Origin: Palsa-872 sp036844615
GTDB lineage: Bacteria; Chloroflexota; Dormibacteria; Dormibacterales; Dormibacteraceae
Assembly: GCA_036844615.1 (NCBI GenBank)
Contig: DAIUFK010000028.1
Location: 1-25,823 of the forward strand
Reading direction: 5' to 3'
DNA length: 25,823 bases
Position 1 is the first letter of the stretch, and each line of letters opens with the position of its first letter. Below the pieces are notes generated by a model. The model ran no database searches and was not told the DNA's origin. It was given only the letters and a program-made list of their open reading frames with translations. A program made the translations under genes and the position numbers. Of this stretch, positions 6,768 through 14,406 are shown piece by piece.

Positions 6768-7461
6768 ACCGCGGAGGATGGTGATCACCGGGACCCGCAA
6801 AGGCCTCGGCAAGCACCTCGTGGAGCACTACACGCGAGCCGGTTGGGAGGTCTTCGGCTGCAGCCGCCAACCTGTCGACTACACCTTGCCTTCTTATCGC
6901 CACTACGCGCTCGATGTCGCGGATGAGGCGGCTGTAGGAGAGATGTTCGCCGAGATTGGGCGAGACAACGGACACCTGGACGTGCTCATCAACAATGCAG
7001 GGATCGCCTCGATGAACCATGTCCTGCTGACACCGATGTCGACAGTCGCCGACATCTTCAAGACCAACGTCCTGGGCACCTACCTGTTCAGCCGGCAGGC
7101 TGCGCGCCTCATGTCACGCAGGCGCTTCGGGCGCATCGTCAACATGGCAACGGTGGCGACCCCTCTGAAGCTGGAGGGTGAGGCGGCGTATGCGGCCTCC
7201 AAAGCAGCGGTCGTGGCGCTGACTCAGATCATGGCTCGCGAGCTCAGCGAACTGGGCATCACGGTGAATGCAGTGGGCCCAGGCCCGCTCGACACGGATC
7301 TCACTCGCACCGTCAAGAAAGAGAAGATCGAAAAGCTGCTGGGGCAACTCGCCATCCACAAGCTGGGCGAGATGACCGACGTGACCAACGTGATCGACTT
7401 CCTGATCGCCCCGCAGAGCGCAGCGGTCACGGGCCAGACCATCTATCTCGGTGGCGCCTGA
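6757..7461 (+). CDS. Short-chain dehydrogenase/reductase, FabG-like
   Basis: An NAD(P)-dependent oxidoreductase of 234 residues. It has the Rossmann glycine motif TGTRKGLG (11-18), NNAG (79-82) and the active-site YAASK (Tyr145, Lys149). The usual catalytic serine 13 residues before the tyrosine is a threonine (Thr132 in NMATVAT), an unusual but possibly functional change. The C-terminal PGPLDTDLT and ITGQT-like (VTGQTIYLGGA) segments match FabG-type 3-oxoacyl-ACP reductases. Placed next to an ACP and an acyl ligase, it probably reduces an ACP-bound beta-keto acyl group or a related precursor. Its stop overlaps a CTG of the next gene (CTGA). Confidence 0.87.
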   Translation: MADEPRRMVITGTRKGLGKHLVEHYTRAGWEVFGCSRQPVDYTLPSYRHYALDVADEAAVGEMFAEIGRDNGHLDVLINNAGIASMNHVLLTPMSTVADIFKTNVLGTYLFSRQAARLMSRRRFGRIVNMATVATPLKLEGEAAYAASKAAVVALTQIMARELSELGITVNAVGPGPLDTDLTRTVKKEKIEKLLGQLAIHKLGEMTDVTNVIDFLIAPQSAAVTGQTIYLGGA

Positions 7462-8804
7462 TCTTCGTCGACTTCCTGCATGAAGTAGTCGCCGCCAACC
7501 CGGAGCGAGAGGCCATCGTGTGGCACGGCGGCTCCTTCAGCTACGAGTGGCTCGGTGAGAGCTGGCGACTCTGGAACGCGAGGCTCGAGGAAGCTAAGTT
7601 GTTACCGCAGGCGGTTGTCGTTTTGGAGGCTGACTTCTCGCCCACGGCAATCGCGGCGTTCCTTGCGCTCGTGGAGCGCGGGTGCGTGGTGGTTCCTCTG
7701 TTGCGATCGACTCGCGGCGACCGGGAGCGGATCTATCGCATCGCACAGGCCCAGCACCGGCTGCGCATCGATGAAACCGAGGTCTGGGAGCTCGTAGCGC
7801 TTCCGGGAGAACCTAACCACCCGCACTATCAAACCCTTCGCGAGCGCGGTCACCCAGGGCTGGTTCTTTTCAGCTCGGGCACCTCGGGGGAACCGAAGGC
7901 GGCGGTGCACGACGTGGTTCCGCTGCTGGCCAAGTACAGGACCCCGCGGCCTGCCTGGCGCACTGTCACGTTCCTGCTGTTCGATCATATCGGCGGGATC
8001 AACACCATCCTCCACACGCTTTCGAACGGTGCCACTCTGATCACCGTCGAGGAACGTACTCCCGACGCCGTCTGCGCAGCCATCGAGCGGACCAAGGCCG
8101 AAGTCCTTCCCGCCTCACCGACCTTCCTGCGGCTCCTGCTGCTCAGCTCGGCCCAGGATCGCTTCGATCTCAGCAGCGTCAGGGTTGTCAACTACGGCAC
8201 CGAGCCGATGTCGGAGGCCACGCTGAAACGGCTTCAGGAGGCCTTTCCGCACGCCAAGCTGCTGCAGTCGTACGGACTGGCCGAGGTCGGGATCCTGAGA
8301 TCGAAGTCAAAGAGCAATGACTCAGTCTGGCTGAAGCTGGGCGGCGAAGGAATTGAAACCCGAGTCGTTGACGGCATCCTCCAGATCAAGTCCCCTTCAA
8401 CCATGCTCGGCTACCTCAACGCCCCAAGCCCCTTCACCGACGACGGCTGGTTTGTCACCGGTGATGCAGTTGAGGTGGACGGCGATTACATGCGGATCCT
8501 CGGTCGCCGCTCCGAGCTCATCAACGTCGGGGGCGAGAAGGTCTATCCCTCAGAGGTCGAAGAGGTGATCGAGTCGATGGATAACGTGGCGGCAGCGACC
8601 GTCTATGGACAGCCCAACCCCTTGATGGGCAACATCGTCTGCGCGAGGGTGGCTCTCCTGGAGCCGGAGGAGGAAAGCAAATTCGCGATCCGGCTGAAGC
8701 GCCATTGTCGCGAGCGCCTACCCTCCTACCAGGTCCCAGTCAAGGTGGAGGTGGTCGGTCGCGAGATGATCGGCGAGCGATATAAGAAGCTGAGAACGTC
8801 GTAA
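7458..8804 (+). CDS. AMP-forming acyl ligase (ANL superfamily)
   Basis: An adenylating enzyme that activates a carboxylic acid with ATP and passes it to a thiol, here most simply the neighbouring ACP. Motifs: LVLFSSGTSGEPKAAVHD (ATP-binding A3), YGLAEVG (A5), GWFVTGD (A7), GRRSELINVGGEKVYPSEVEE (A8) and a C-terminal GERYKKLRTS that offers the A10 lysine. At about 448 residues it is short, like MenE-type ligases. A GTG at 7518 lies inside the conserved N-terminal block (ANPEREAIVWHGGSFSYEWL). The only start-like codons upstream are CTG at 7458, overlapping the SDR stop as CTGA, and CTG at 7476. I annotate from 7458. The acid substrate cannot be read from the sequence. Confidence 0.88.
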   Translation: MIFVDFLHEVVAANPEREAIVWHGGSFSYEWLGESWRLWNARLEEAKLLPQAVVVLEADFSPTAIAAFLALVERGCVVVPLLRSTRGDRERIYRIAQAQHRLRIDETEVWELVALPGEPNHPHYQTLRERGHPGLVLFSSGTSGEPKAAVHDVVPLLAKYRTPRPAWRTVTFLLFDHIGGINTILHTLSNGATLITVEERTPDAVCAAIERTKAEVLPASPTFLRLLLLSSAQDRFDLSSVRVVNYGTEPMSEATLKRLQEAFPHAKLLQSYGLAEVGILRSKSKSNDSVWLKLGGEGIETRVVDGILQIKSPSTMLGYLNAPSPFTDDGWFVTGDAVEVDGDYMRILGRRSELINVGGEKVYPSEVEEVIESMDNVAAATVYGQPNPLMGNIVCARVALLEPEEESKFAIRLKRHCRERLPSYQVPVKVEVVGREMIGERYKKLRTS

Positions 8805-8808
8805 CGGT

Positions 8809-9960
8809 CTAGGCGTCAAACCCGCGGACAGTCTCGAGCACCAGGTCCTGTTCCGATTCGCTGAGGCGGTTGTAAAAGGGAAGACGAACCAGGCGATCGC
8901 TGACCTCCTCAGTTACAGGGCACTGCCCCTGCCGGCCTCCGAAGCGGCGGCCCATCTCGGAAAGATGCAGCGGGAGGTAGTGGAAGACGCTGAGGATGCC
9001 CTTGCTCCTGAGCCTGTCCATCAGCCGCTGGCGGGCATCGAGGCTGGGCATCAGCAGGTAGAACATGTGATGTGGCTGCTCCCGGTCGGGCGGCACAACG
9101 GGCAGGCGCGCGCCGATCTGATTCGCCCACTCGGCAAGGCCGGAGTCGTAGCGCTCCCAGATCCGCCGCCGTCGCTCCTGGATGGAGTCCCTTGCCTCGA
9201 ACTGCCCAAGGAGCACGGCGGCAAGGAGATCTGAGGGTAGGTAGCTGGAGCCGATGTCAGTCCACGTGTACTTATCGACAAGGCCGCGGAAAAAGCGGCT
9301 GCGGTTGGTGCCTTTCTCGCGAATGATCTCGGCACGCTCGACAAAGCTCTTGTCGTTGACAAGGAGGGCGCCCCCCTCCCCACAGCTGAAGTTTTTCGTC
9401 TCGTGAAAGCTCTGGGCTCCCATGCATCCGAACGTGCCCAGTTGCTTGCCCCTGTACGTGCCGAACAGGCCGTGGGCGTTGTCTTCGACGACCGCTACGC
9501 CCGACGCCTCAGCCACCCTGAGGATGACTTCCATCTCGCAGCCGACTCCCGCGTAATGGACAGGCACAGCGGCGCAGGTCCGCTCTGTGACCAGCTCCTC
9601 GAACTGCCGCTCGTCGAAGTTGAGGGTGTCGGGCCTGACGTCGATGAAGATTGGTTTCGCGCCGCGCAGCACGAAGGCGTTCGCCGTCGAGACGAAGGTG
9701 AACGCGGGCAGGATTACCTCGTCTCCCGCTTTGATGTCGAGAAGCAGGGCCATCATCTCCAGCGCGTGCGTGCAGGAGGTGGTGAGCAGCGCTTTGGCAA
9801 CCCCGAGCTCAGCCTCCAGGTATTCGTGGCAGCGCTTGGTGAAGGTCCCGTCGCCGGAGATCTGGCCGCTGGCAATCGCCGCTTCGAGGTACTCGTGCTC
9901 TCTGCCTTCGAAGCTTGGCTTGTTGAACGGGATCAGCCATTCGTGGGGGGTCGTGCTCAT
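8809..9960 (-). CDS. DegT/DnrJ/EryC1-type nucleotide-sugar aminotransferase (WecE/ArnB-like)
   Basis: A PLP-dependent aminotransferase of 383 residues that makes a 4-amino-deoxysugar from a 4-keto nucleotide sugar. Seen here: the N-terminal IPFNKPSFEGREHEYLEAAI, SGDGTFTKRC, TTSCTHALEM, PAFTFVSTANAF, VEDNAHGLFG and the PLP lysine K189 in SFHETKNFSCGEGGAL. This set most resembles dTDP-4-amino-4,6-dideoxygalactose transaminase (WecE/RffA). The start is ATG 9960, overlapping the miaA stop as ATGA; a longer frame upstream is a shadow of miaA. It converges on the acyl-ligase gene with only four bases between them. No dTDP-sugar synthase or dehydratase genes are in the window, so those steps must be encoded elsewhere. 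Confidence 0.88.
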   Translation of the reverse strand: MSTTPHEWLIPFNKPSFEGREHEYLEAAIASGQISGDGTFTKRCHEYLEAELGVAKALLTTSCTHALEMMALLLDIKAGDEVILPAFTFVSTANAFVLRGAKPIFIDVRPDTLNFDERQFEELVTERTCAAVPVHYAGVGCEMEVILRVAEASGVAVVEDNAHGLFGTYRGKQLGTFGCMGAQSFHETKNFSCGEGGALLVNDKSFVERAEIIREKGTNRSRFFRGLVDKYTWTDIGSSYLPSDLLAAVLLGQFEARDSIQERRRRIWERYDSGLAEWANQIGARLPVVPPDREQPHHMFYLLMPSLDARQRLMDRLRSKGILSVFHYLPLHLSEMGRRFGGRQGQCPVTEEVSDRLVRLPFYNRLSESEQDLVLETVRGFDA

Positions 9961-10850
9961 GCTGCCGAGCTCACGTAGGTGAGGATATCTTGCAAAGGAT
10001 CGGGTTCGATCTCGAACCACCTCACCCGAGGATCGTGCCTCCACCACCGCAGCTGCCGGCGCGCGTACCGCCGATTGGATTGAGCCATTGCCTTGGGCAG
10101 CTGCTCAAGCGTCAGCTCGCCGCGGATGTGAGCCAGGGTCTCTGCATAGCCGATACCAGTGAGGACAGGAGCACTTTCTGGAACGCCTGCCTCGAGGGCG
10201 GCTAGCGTCTCCGCCACGAGCCCCCGCTCGACCTGCTGCCGGCTGCGCTCCTCCAGCCTGCTGTCGATGACATCGAGCGGTGCCGTAAGGCCTATCCGCA
10301 ACGAGTTCCACGACGGTGGCGTGCGTGTGCGTAGACGGCGGAGTGGCCCGCCCGCGACCTCGAGGACCTCGATGGCTCGGATCATCCGGACCGGATTCTG
10401 AAGGTCGACGCCGGGATCATCGTCGAGGGCCAGCAATCGGTCGCGCAAAGCCGGCGTGTCAAGGGTCTGCAACTTTGCGCGCAACTCGGGGTTCGGCGGC
10501 ACGCCGGTGAGGCTGAACCCGTCACATAAGGCGTCCACGTAAAGCATCGTGCCCCCCTCGACGATCCGAAACCGACCCCGCATCTCGATGTCCGCGAAAG
10601 CCGCGCGTGCGCCCTGCACGTACTCGGCTGCATTGAACGTCGTGGCGGCAGGGTCGACGAAATCGACCATGTGGTAAGGCATCTCAAGGCGCTGTTGCTC
10701 GCTCGGCTTGTTGGTGGCTATGTCCAGCCGCTGGTACACCTGTTTGGAATCGGCGACCACGATCTCACCTCCGAGCTCGATCGCGAGCCTGAACGCTAGT
10801 TGCGACTTGCCGATGCCGGTTGGTCCGACGATGACGGGCACGCTGCGCAT
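9957..10850 (-). CDS. miaA: tRNA dimethylallyltransferase MiaA
   Basis: MiaA transfers a dimethylallyl group to N6 of A37 in tRNAs reading U-starting codons. The 297-residue protein has the P-loop GPTGIGKS (9-16), the tRNA-recognition segment VADSKQVYQRLDIATNKPS (33-51) and PYHMVDFVDP. Also present are the YVQGARAAFADI helix, GGTMLYVDAL and the C-terminal RRYARRQLRWWR, a basic tRNA-contacting helix. MiaB, which methylthiolates the same base, is encoded further up the same strand. The start is ATG 10850, five bases after the GT-C membrane protein stop. It is coupled to the sugar aminotransferase by an ATGA overlap, an odd partner for a tRNA gene. Confidence 0.95.
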   Translation of the reverse strand: MRSVPVIVGPTGIGKSQLAFRLAIELGGEIVVADSKQVYQRLDIATNKPSEQQRLEMPYHMVDFVDPAATTFNAAEYVQGARAAFADIEMRGRFRIVEGGTMLYVDALCDGFSLTGVPPNPELRAKLQTLDTPALRDRLLALDDDPGVDLQNPVRMIRAIEVLEVAGGPLRRLRTRTPPSWNSLRIGLTAPLDVIDSRLEERSRQQVERGLVAETLAALEAGVPESAPVLTGIGYAETLAHIRGELTLEQLPKAMAQSNRRYARRQLRWWRHDPRVRWFEIEPDPLQDILTYVSSAA

Positions 10851-10855
10851 CCGGA

Positions 10856-12430
10856 TCAGCTTCTGAGCTTGAAGACGATGAGACCGTCCTGGTCATCGCG
10901 CTGGTAGGCGTCCGCGAGAAACTGGTCGAACTGGGACGGCGATCCCTTGTGAAGCTCGCGGACCGCAGGGAGGTCGTTGCTGAAGTCGACCTTGTAATAG
11001 ATGACCCACGTCACAGGCAGGGCTCGCATGGCCCTTTCGGCTCCCGCGAGCTCGGCGGGCGGTGTCACGCCCGGAACCAGGAACAACACAGGTACAGGCG
11101 GTACCCGGCCCGTGATCTGGTACAGCGAGGGTCCTGTCGGCATGAACGCGACGGCCTCGGGGTGCTGGGAGGTGAACTTCATGGCGCCGGCGACGATGGG
11201 AACGCTCTCAAAAGTCGTGCAGATGGAGCCGCTCGGCGTGCTCACCTCTTGTAGAAAACCAATGCCATCTGTGTGGCACGTGAGCGCGTAACCCAGGACC
11301 AATGGCGACAAGCCGGTCAAGTAGATGGCGGCCAGCGGAATCGCTGCTGCCCTCCCCAAAACTGAACTCGTGCGCATGCCGGCGAGAGTCCGCTTCAACG
11401 GCATCGCCACCAGCAGCAGGGTGAGACAGGAGCTCAACCAAAAGTTTTGGTCCGACATGTGAACGATCAGGACCGAGGCGTACAGGCCGGCCGACACGAT
11501 GCCGAGGAGCGCCCAATCGGGAATCTCGTCGAGCCTGGTGCGCCGGCCCCACACGGCAACCGCGGCGTAAACGCCGGCGGCGATCGGGCCGATCACGGCG
11601 AGGAGCCAGTGCATGGGTATCGCCCACAGGGCGCCGATGCTGGCCTCCCAGAACGATGTGTCGTGGAGCAGAGCCGGCTGCCAGGGGAACGGGATGGCCT
11701 GGCTGGCGCCAAAGGTCTGGAACGTATAGAGGACCGTGTCAGTGAAGAAGGCGGGCACCGCCCCCAGCACGCCCAGCACAGCAAGGACGAGAACTCCAGG
11801 GATCGCGATCGCGACAACCATGGGAACCAATGACCGGCTGACTCGCCGCTCGATCAGCCAGGCAGCCACGAGGCCGGCCAGCACGGCGGGCAGGGAAGAC
11901 TGAAGCATGATCAGGGCGGCTGACGCCGCCAGGCCGGCAAGGACGAACCAGCGAACCGGCGAGGTGCTCCTGCGGGCGGCGAGCAACGCCGCAGTCATGG
12001 CCAGGACGAAAGTGACCGACCAGAAGTGGTACGGCGAGAACTCCTGGAACACCGGGAGCCACGTGCCCCAAAGCAGTGCGGTCGCTGCCGCCCATGCCGG
12101 TCCGACCAGCCGCGTCCCGATCCGGGCCACCAGCCCGACCCCGATCACCATCACCACCCCTGTCAACAGGCGATCGTTGACCACCGAGACCCCAAACAGC
12201 TTGAAAAGTCCGGCGTACAAGAAGATGGCTCCAGGAGGGATGGCGGCAAAGAAGTCGCGGTAGGGCACCTGTCCGGCTGCCACCTGCATCGCCTGGCCCG
12301 CGAGCACTGCCTGGTCCTCGTAGATGTTGACCCAGCGCAGCCTTGGGACGATCGTGATCGCCATTCCCGCCATCGCGACCAGCGGCCACAGCCAGCTGGC
12401 GGTGGTCGAAGGCACTCTTGTGCTCTTCAC
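10856..12430 (-). CDS. GT-C-type integral membrane glycosyltransferase (ArnT/PMT-like)
   Basis: A 524-residue polytopic membrane protein with about ten or more hydrophobic helices. The first periplasmic loop carries an acidic pair (E38, D39 in NIYEDQAVLAGQAM) followed by GQVPYRDFFAAIPPG, the arrangement of GT-C enzymes that use polyprenyl-phosphate sugars as donors. A soluble C-terminal domain follows the last helix (from about residue 400; QHPEAVAFMPTGPSLYQITGR). The start is GTG 12430, overlapping the stop of the GT87 gene (GTGA); an open frame extends upstream but reads as that gene's shadow. It would work outside the membrane, using a lipid-linked sugar such as the product of the ArnC-like enzyme; that link is inference. 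Donor and acceptor are unknown. Confidence 0.8.
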   Translation of the reverse strand: MKSTRVPSTTASWLWPLVAMAGMAITIVPRLRWVNIYEDQAVLAGQAMQVAAGQVPYRDFFAAIPPGAIFLYAGLFKLFGVSVVNDRLLTGVVMVIGVGLVARIGTRLVGPAWAAATALLWGTWLPVFQEFSPYHFWSVTFVLAMTAALLAARRSTSPVRWFVLAGLAASAALIMLQSSLPAVLAGLVAAWLIERRVSRSLVPMVVAIAIPGVLVLAVLGVLGAVPAFFTDTVLYTFQTFGASQAIPFPWQPALLHDTSFWEASIGALWAIPMHWLLAVIGPIAAGVYAAVAVWGRRTRLDEIPDWALLGIVSAGLYASVLIVHMSDQNFWLSSCLTLLLVAMPLKRTLAGMRTSSVLGRAAAIPLAAIYLTGLSPLVLGYALTCHTDGIGFLQEVSTPSGSICTTFESVPIVAGAMKFTSQHPEAVAFMPTGPSLYQITGRVPPVPVLFLVPGVTPPAELAGAERAMRALPVTWVIYYKVDFSNDLPAVRELHKGSPSQFDQFLADAYQRDDQDGLIVFKLRS

Positions 12431-13599
12431 TGCCGCGCGACGACCGGCTCGACTCGAACCGCAACCGCCCCGGCAGTGGCCGGTTGCCTTGTGAGGGCAT
12501 CCACGACCAGCAGGCCGAGCCAGCCGAGGATGAAGACGAGCAGCAGGCCTGGGCCGTATCCGGCGGCGAGGTACGTTGCCAGCAAGCCGAACGTAAGCCA
12601 TCCCCAGTGCCACAACGGCACCTGGGTTCGCAGGTAGAGCCAGGCGGCAGGCGCAAGGACCGCGAAGTCAGATGGGTTGTGATAAGGGGCTGCCAGCAAC
12701 GTCCCGAGGATGCCGGCGACCATCACCATCTCCAGGCCCCTGCGCCGAAGCGCGTAAGCCAATGCCAGGGCAATACCGCCGCAAACGAGCCCGACACCGA
12801 TGGTGACGGGGCCCGCGCCGAAGAGGCCTGCAAGGGTCCACGCGAGGTTGGCTGTCTGGCCCTGCTCGACGCTGAGGTCAGCGCGAAGCTGATCCAGGCC
12901 CAGGCCGCCAAGGCTTGCGACCGAGGCCAGCGTGAGCAGCGCGGCGCCAACCAGCCAGGTGATGAAAAGACGGCGCCGGCCAGCGATGAGCAGTGCAACG
13001 GGAACCAGGATTGCCACCTGCGGCTTGAGCACAAGCGCCACCAGCACCAGGCCGGCGAGCACGTCACGGTCGCGCGCTGCGAGCCACCACGCAAGCACCG
13101 TCGACGCGGCGATCAACGGCGTCACCTGGCCTGTCTGGATGGCGATCAGCACTGGATAGACGCAGGCGGCGGTCAGGAAAAGCGCAACTTTGCCAATTCC
13201 GCGGCCAGGAGCCACAAGCCAGCCCGCAGCGCCCAAGGCCAACGCCGAAAATCCGGCGAAGGTCCAGAACGCAGGCACCAAGGGCAGGAGAGTCAGCGGC
13301 GCGACCAGCCAGGCGACCGGCGGCGGGCTCACGAAATACCTCCTCCAGTCGAAGACATCGGACGCCGGGTGGAGCTGGTAGAAAACCTGCTGCTGCAGGC
13401 CGACGTCATAGATGCGGTCCCACCCGTGCTCCAGGCCGATGCGTGCGGCACCGTAGTAGTAGCTGAAGTCGAGTGAGTCGATCGGCCGCGGGAAGCCGCT
13501 GAAGTACAGCGGCAGGTAAAGGCCGACGAGCCAGATGACGAGGACGACGAGATAAGCCGCCAACCAGATTGGCGGGCGCTTGGCCGGCAGGCGACTCAT
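12427..13599 (-). CDS. GT87 (DUF2029) family membrane mannosyltransferase-like protein
   Basis: A 390-residue integral membrane protein with about ten helices, beginning with WLAAYLVVLVIWLVGLYLPL. The family signature follows: an acidic loop DFSYYYGAARIGLEHGWDRIYD and then YFVSPPPVAWLVAPL. GT87 enzymes are polyprenyl-phosphate-mannose-dependent transferases, best known from actinobacterial lipomannan and lipoarabinomannan. Other motifs include QTGQVTPLI and LKPQVAIL. The start is ATG 13599. It is translationally coupled to the GT-C gene by a GTGA overlap, so the two probably act in one glycan pathway. The sugar and acceptor are unknown. Confidence 0.85.
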   Translation of the reverse strand: MSRLPAKRPPIWLAAYLVVLVIWLVGLYLPLYFSGFPRPIDSLDFSYYYGAARIGLEHGWDRIYDVGLQQQVFYQLHPASDVFDWRRYFVSPPPVAWLVAPLTLLPLVPAFWTFAGFSALALGAAGWLVAPGRGIGKVALFLTAACVYPVLIAIQTGQVTPLIAASTVLAWWLAARDRDVLAGLVLVALVLKPQVAILVPVALLIAGRRRLFITWLVGAALLTLASVASLGGLGLDQLRADLSVEQGQTANLAWTLAGLFGAGPVTIGVGLVCGGIALALAYALRRRGLEMVMVAGILGTLLAAPYHNPSDFAVLAPAAWLYLRTQVPLWHWGWLTFGLLATYLAAGYGPGLLLVFILGWLGLLVVDALTRQPATAGAVAVRVEPVVARQ

Positions 13600-13640
13600 G
13601 GCCGGGACTGTACCCGTCCGCGCCGGAAGTCGGTCTCGGG

Positions 13641-14402
13641 TCAGTCGACTTGCCCCACAGCGACCCAGGCTCGCGCCGTAAGGTCAAAAGGCCCGTCAGG
13701 AGAGCCCAGCTTGCGGAACACCGACAACCGGAGCACATCCTGGCGGTCCGGCGCCAATGACGCGCAATACGTGCCGGCCGGCCCGATGCCGGATGGAAAT
13801 GGCGCCCAGAAGTCGGAGAAGTCTTCATAGCTCGCCGCGACCACCAGCTGATCCACATTGACGTCATGCAACCTGGCGCCCACCCAGAGCTCTTCAAGCT
13901 CCTCTGGCGTGCACCACCGCATATCGCGTTCGTCAGGAGCATCGGGATCCAGCTCGCGCGCCGCATCCCAAAATGTGCGGAGCATCGTCATCTCGCCCGC
14001 GTAATCCCACACGCACGACGCGACGGTGCGGCGAGCCGTCCGATGCATCTCGCTCACGCCGGCGCGAGCATCGCGCATGAAATTGATGACCAGCTGAGAG
14101 AGCACAACGTCAAACGAGCGATCGTCGAAGGGCAGCGCTTCGGCGGCGCCAAGCCGGACGTCCGCACCTGGCACTCGGCTCATGGCCATCTCGACGAACG
14201 GTTTCGAAGGATCGATTCCTGCCACGTTCTCGGCGCCGACCCGGCGGGCCAATGTCTCGAGCGCCGCTCCCGGACCGCAGCCCACGTCGAGCGCGCTGTC
14301 GCCTTGCCTCACACCGGCACGATCGACCAGAGCCTCGGCCAGCGCGCCGGTATAACGCCCGACAAAGCGGGCGTACATTTCGGTCCCCGTTTCGAAGCTC
14401 AA
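13641..14402 (-). CDS. SAM-dependent methyltransferase (class I, Methyltransf_11 type)
   Basis: A 253-residue cytoplasmic methyltransferase. The SAM-binding motif I is ALDVGCGPGAALETLARR, followed by the acidic end of strand 2 (VAGIDPSKPFVEMA), LGAAEALPFDDRSFDVVLSQL (motifs II-III) and a C-terminal substrate-binding region rich in Trp and acidic residues (WDAARELDPDAPDERDMRW). The start is TTG 14402, four bases after the mutL stop, so it is probably co-transcribed with mutL. The substrate is not evident. Position next to glycosyltransferase genes makes sugar O-methylation possible, but small-molecule methyltransferases of this type are diverse. Confidence 0.8.
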   Translation of the reverse strand: MSFETGTEMYARFVGRYTGALAEALVDRAGVRQGDSALDVGCGPGAALETLARRVGAENVAGIDPSKPFVEMAMSRVPGADVRLGAAEALPFDDRSFDVVLSQLVINFMRDARAGVSEMHRTARRTVASCVWDYAGEMTMLRTFWDAARELDPDAPDERDMRWCTPEELEELWVGARLHDVNVDQLVVAASYEDFSDFWAPFPSGIGPAGTYCASLAPDRQDVLRLSVFRKLGSPDGPFDLTARAWVAVGQVD

Positions 14403-14406
14403 GCGC

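Noticed and set aside
12431..12613. Upstream extension of the GT-C membrane protein
   Set aside because: The added 61 residues are Arg/Pro-rich shadow of the GT87 gene; the GTG at 12430 in a GTGA overlap is a better start.
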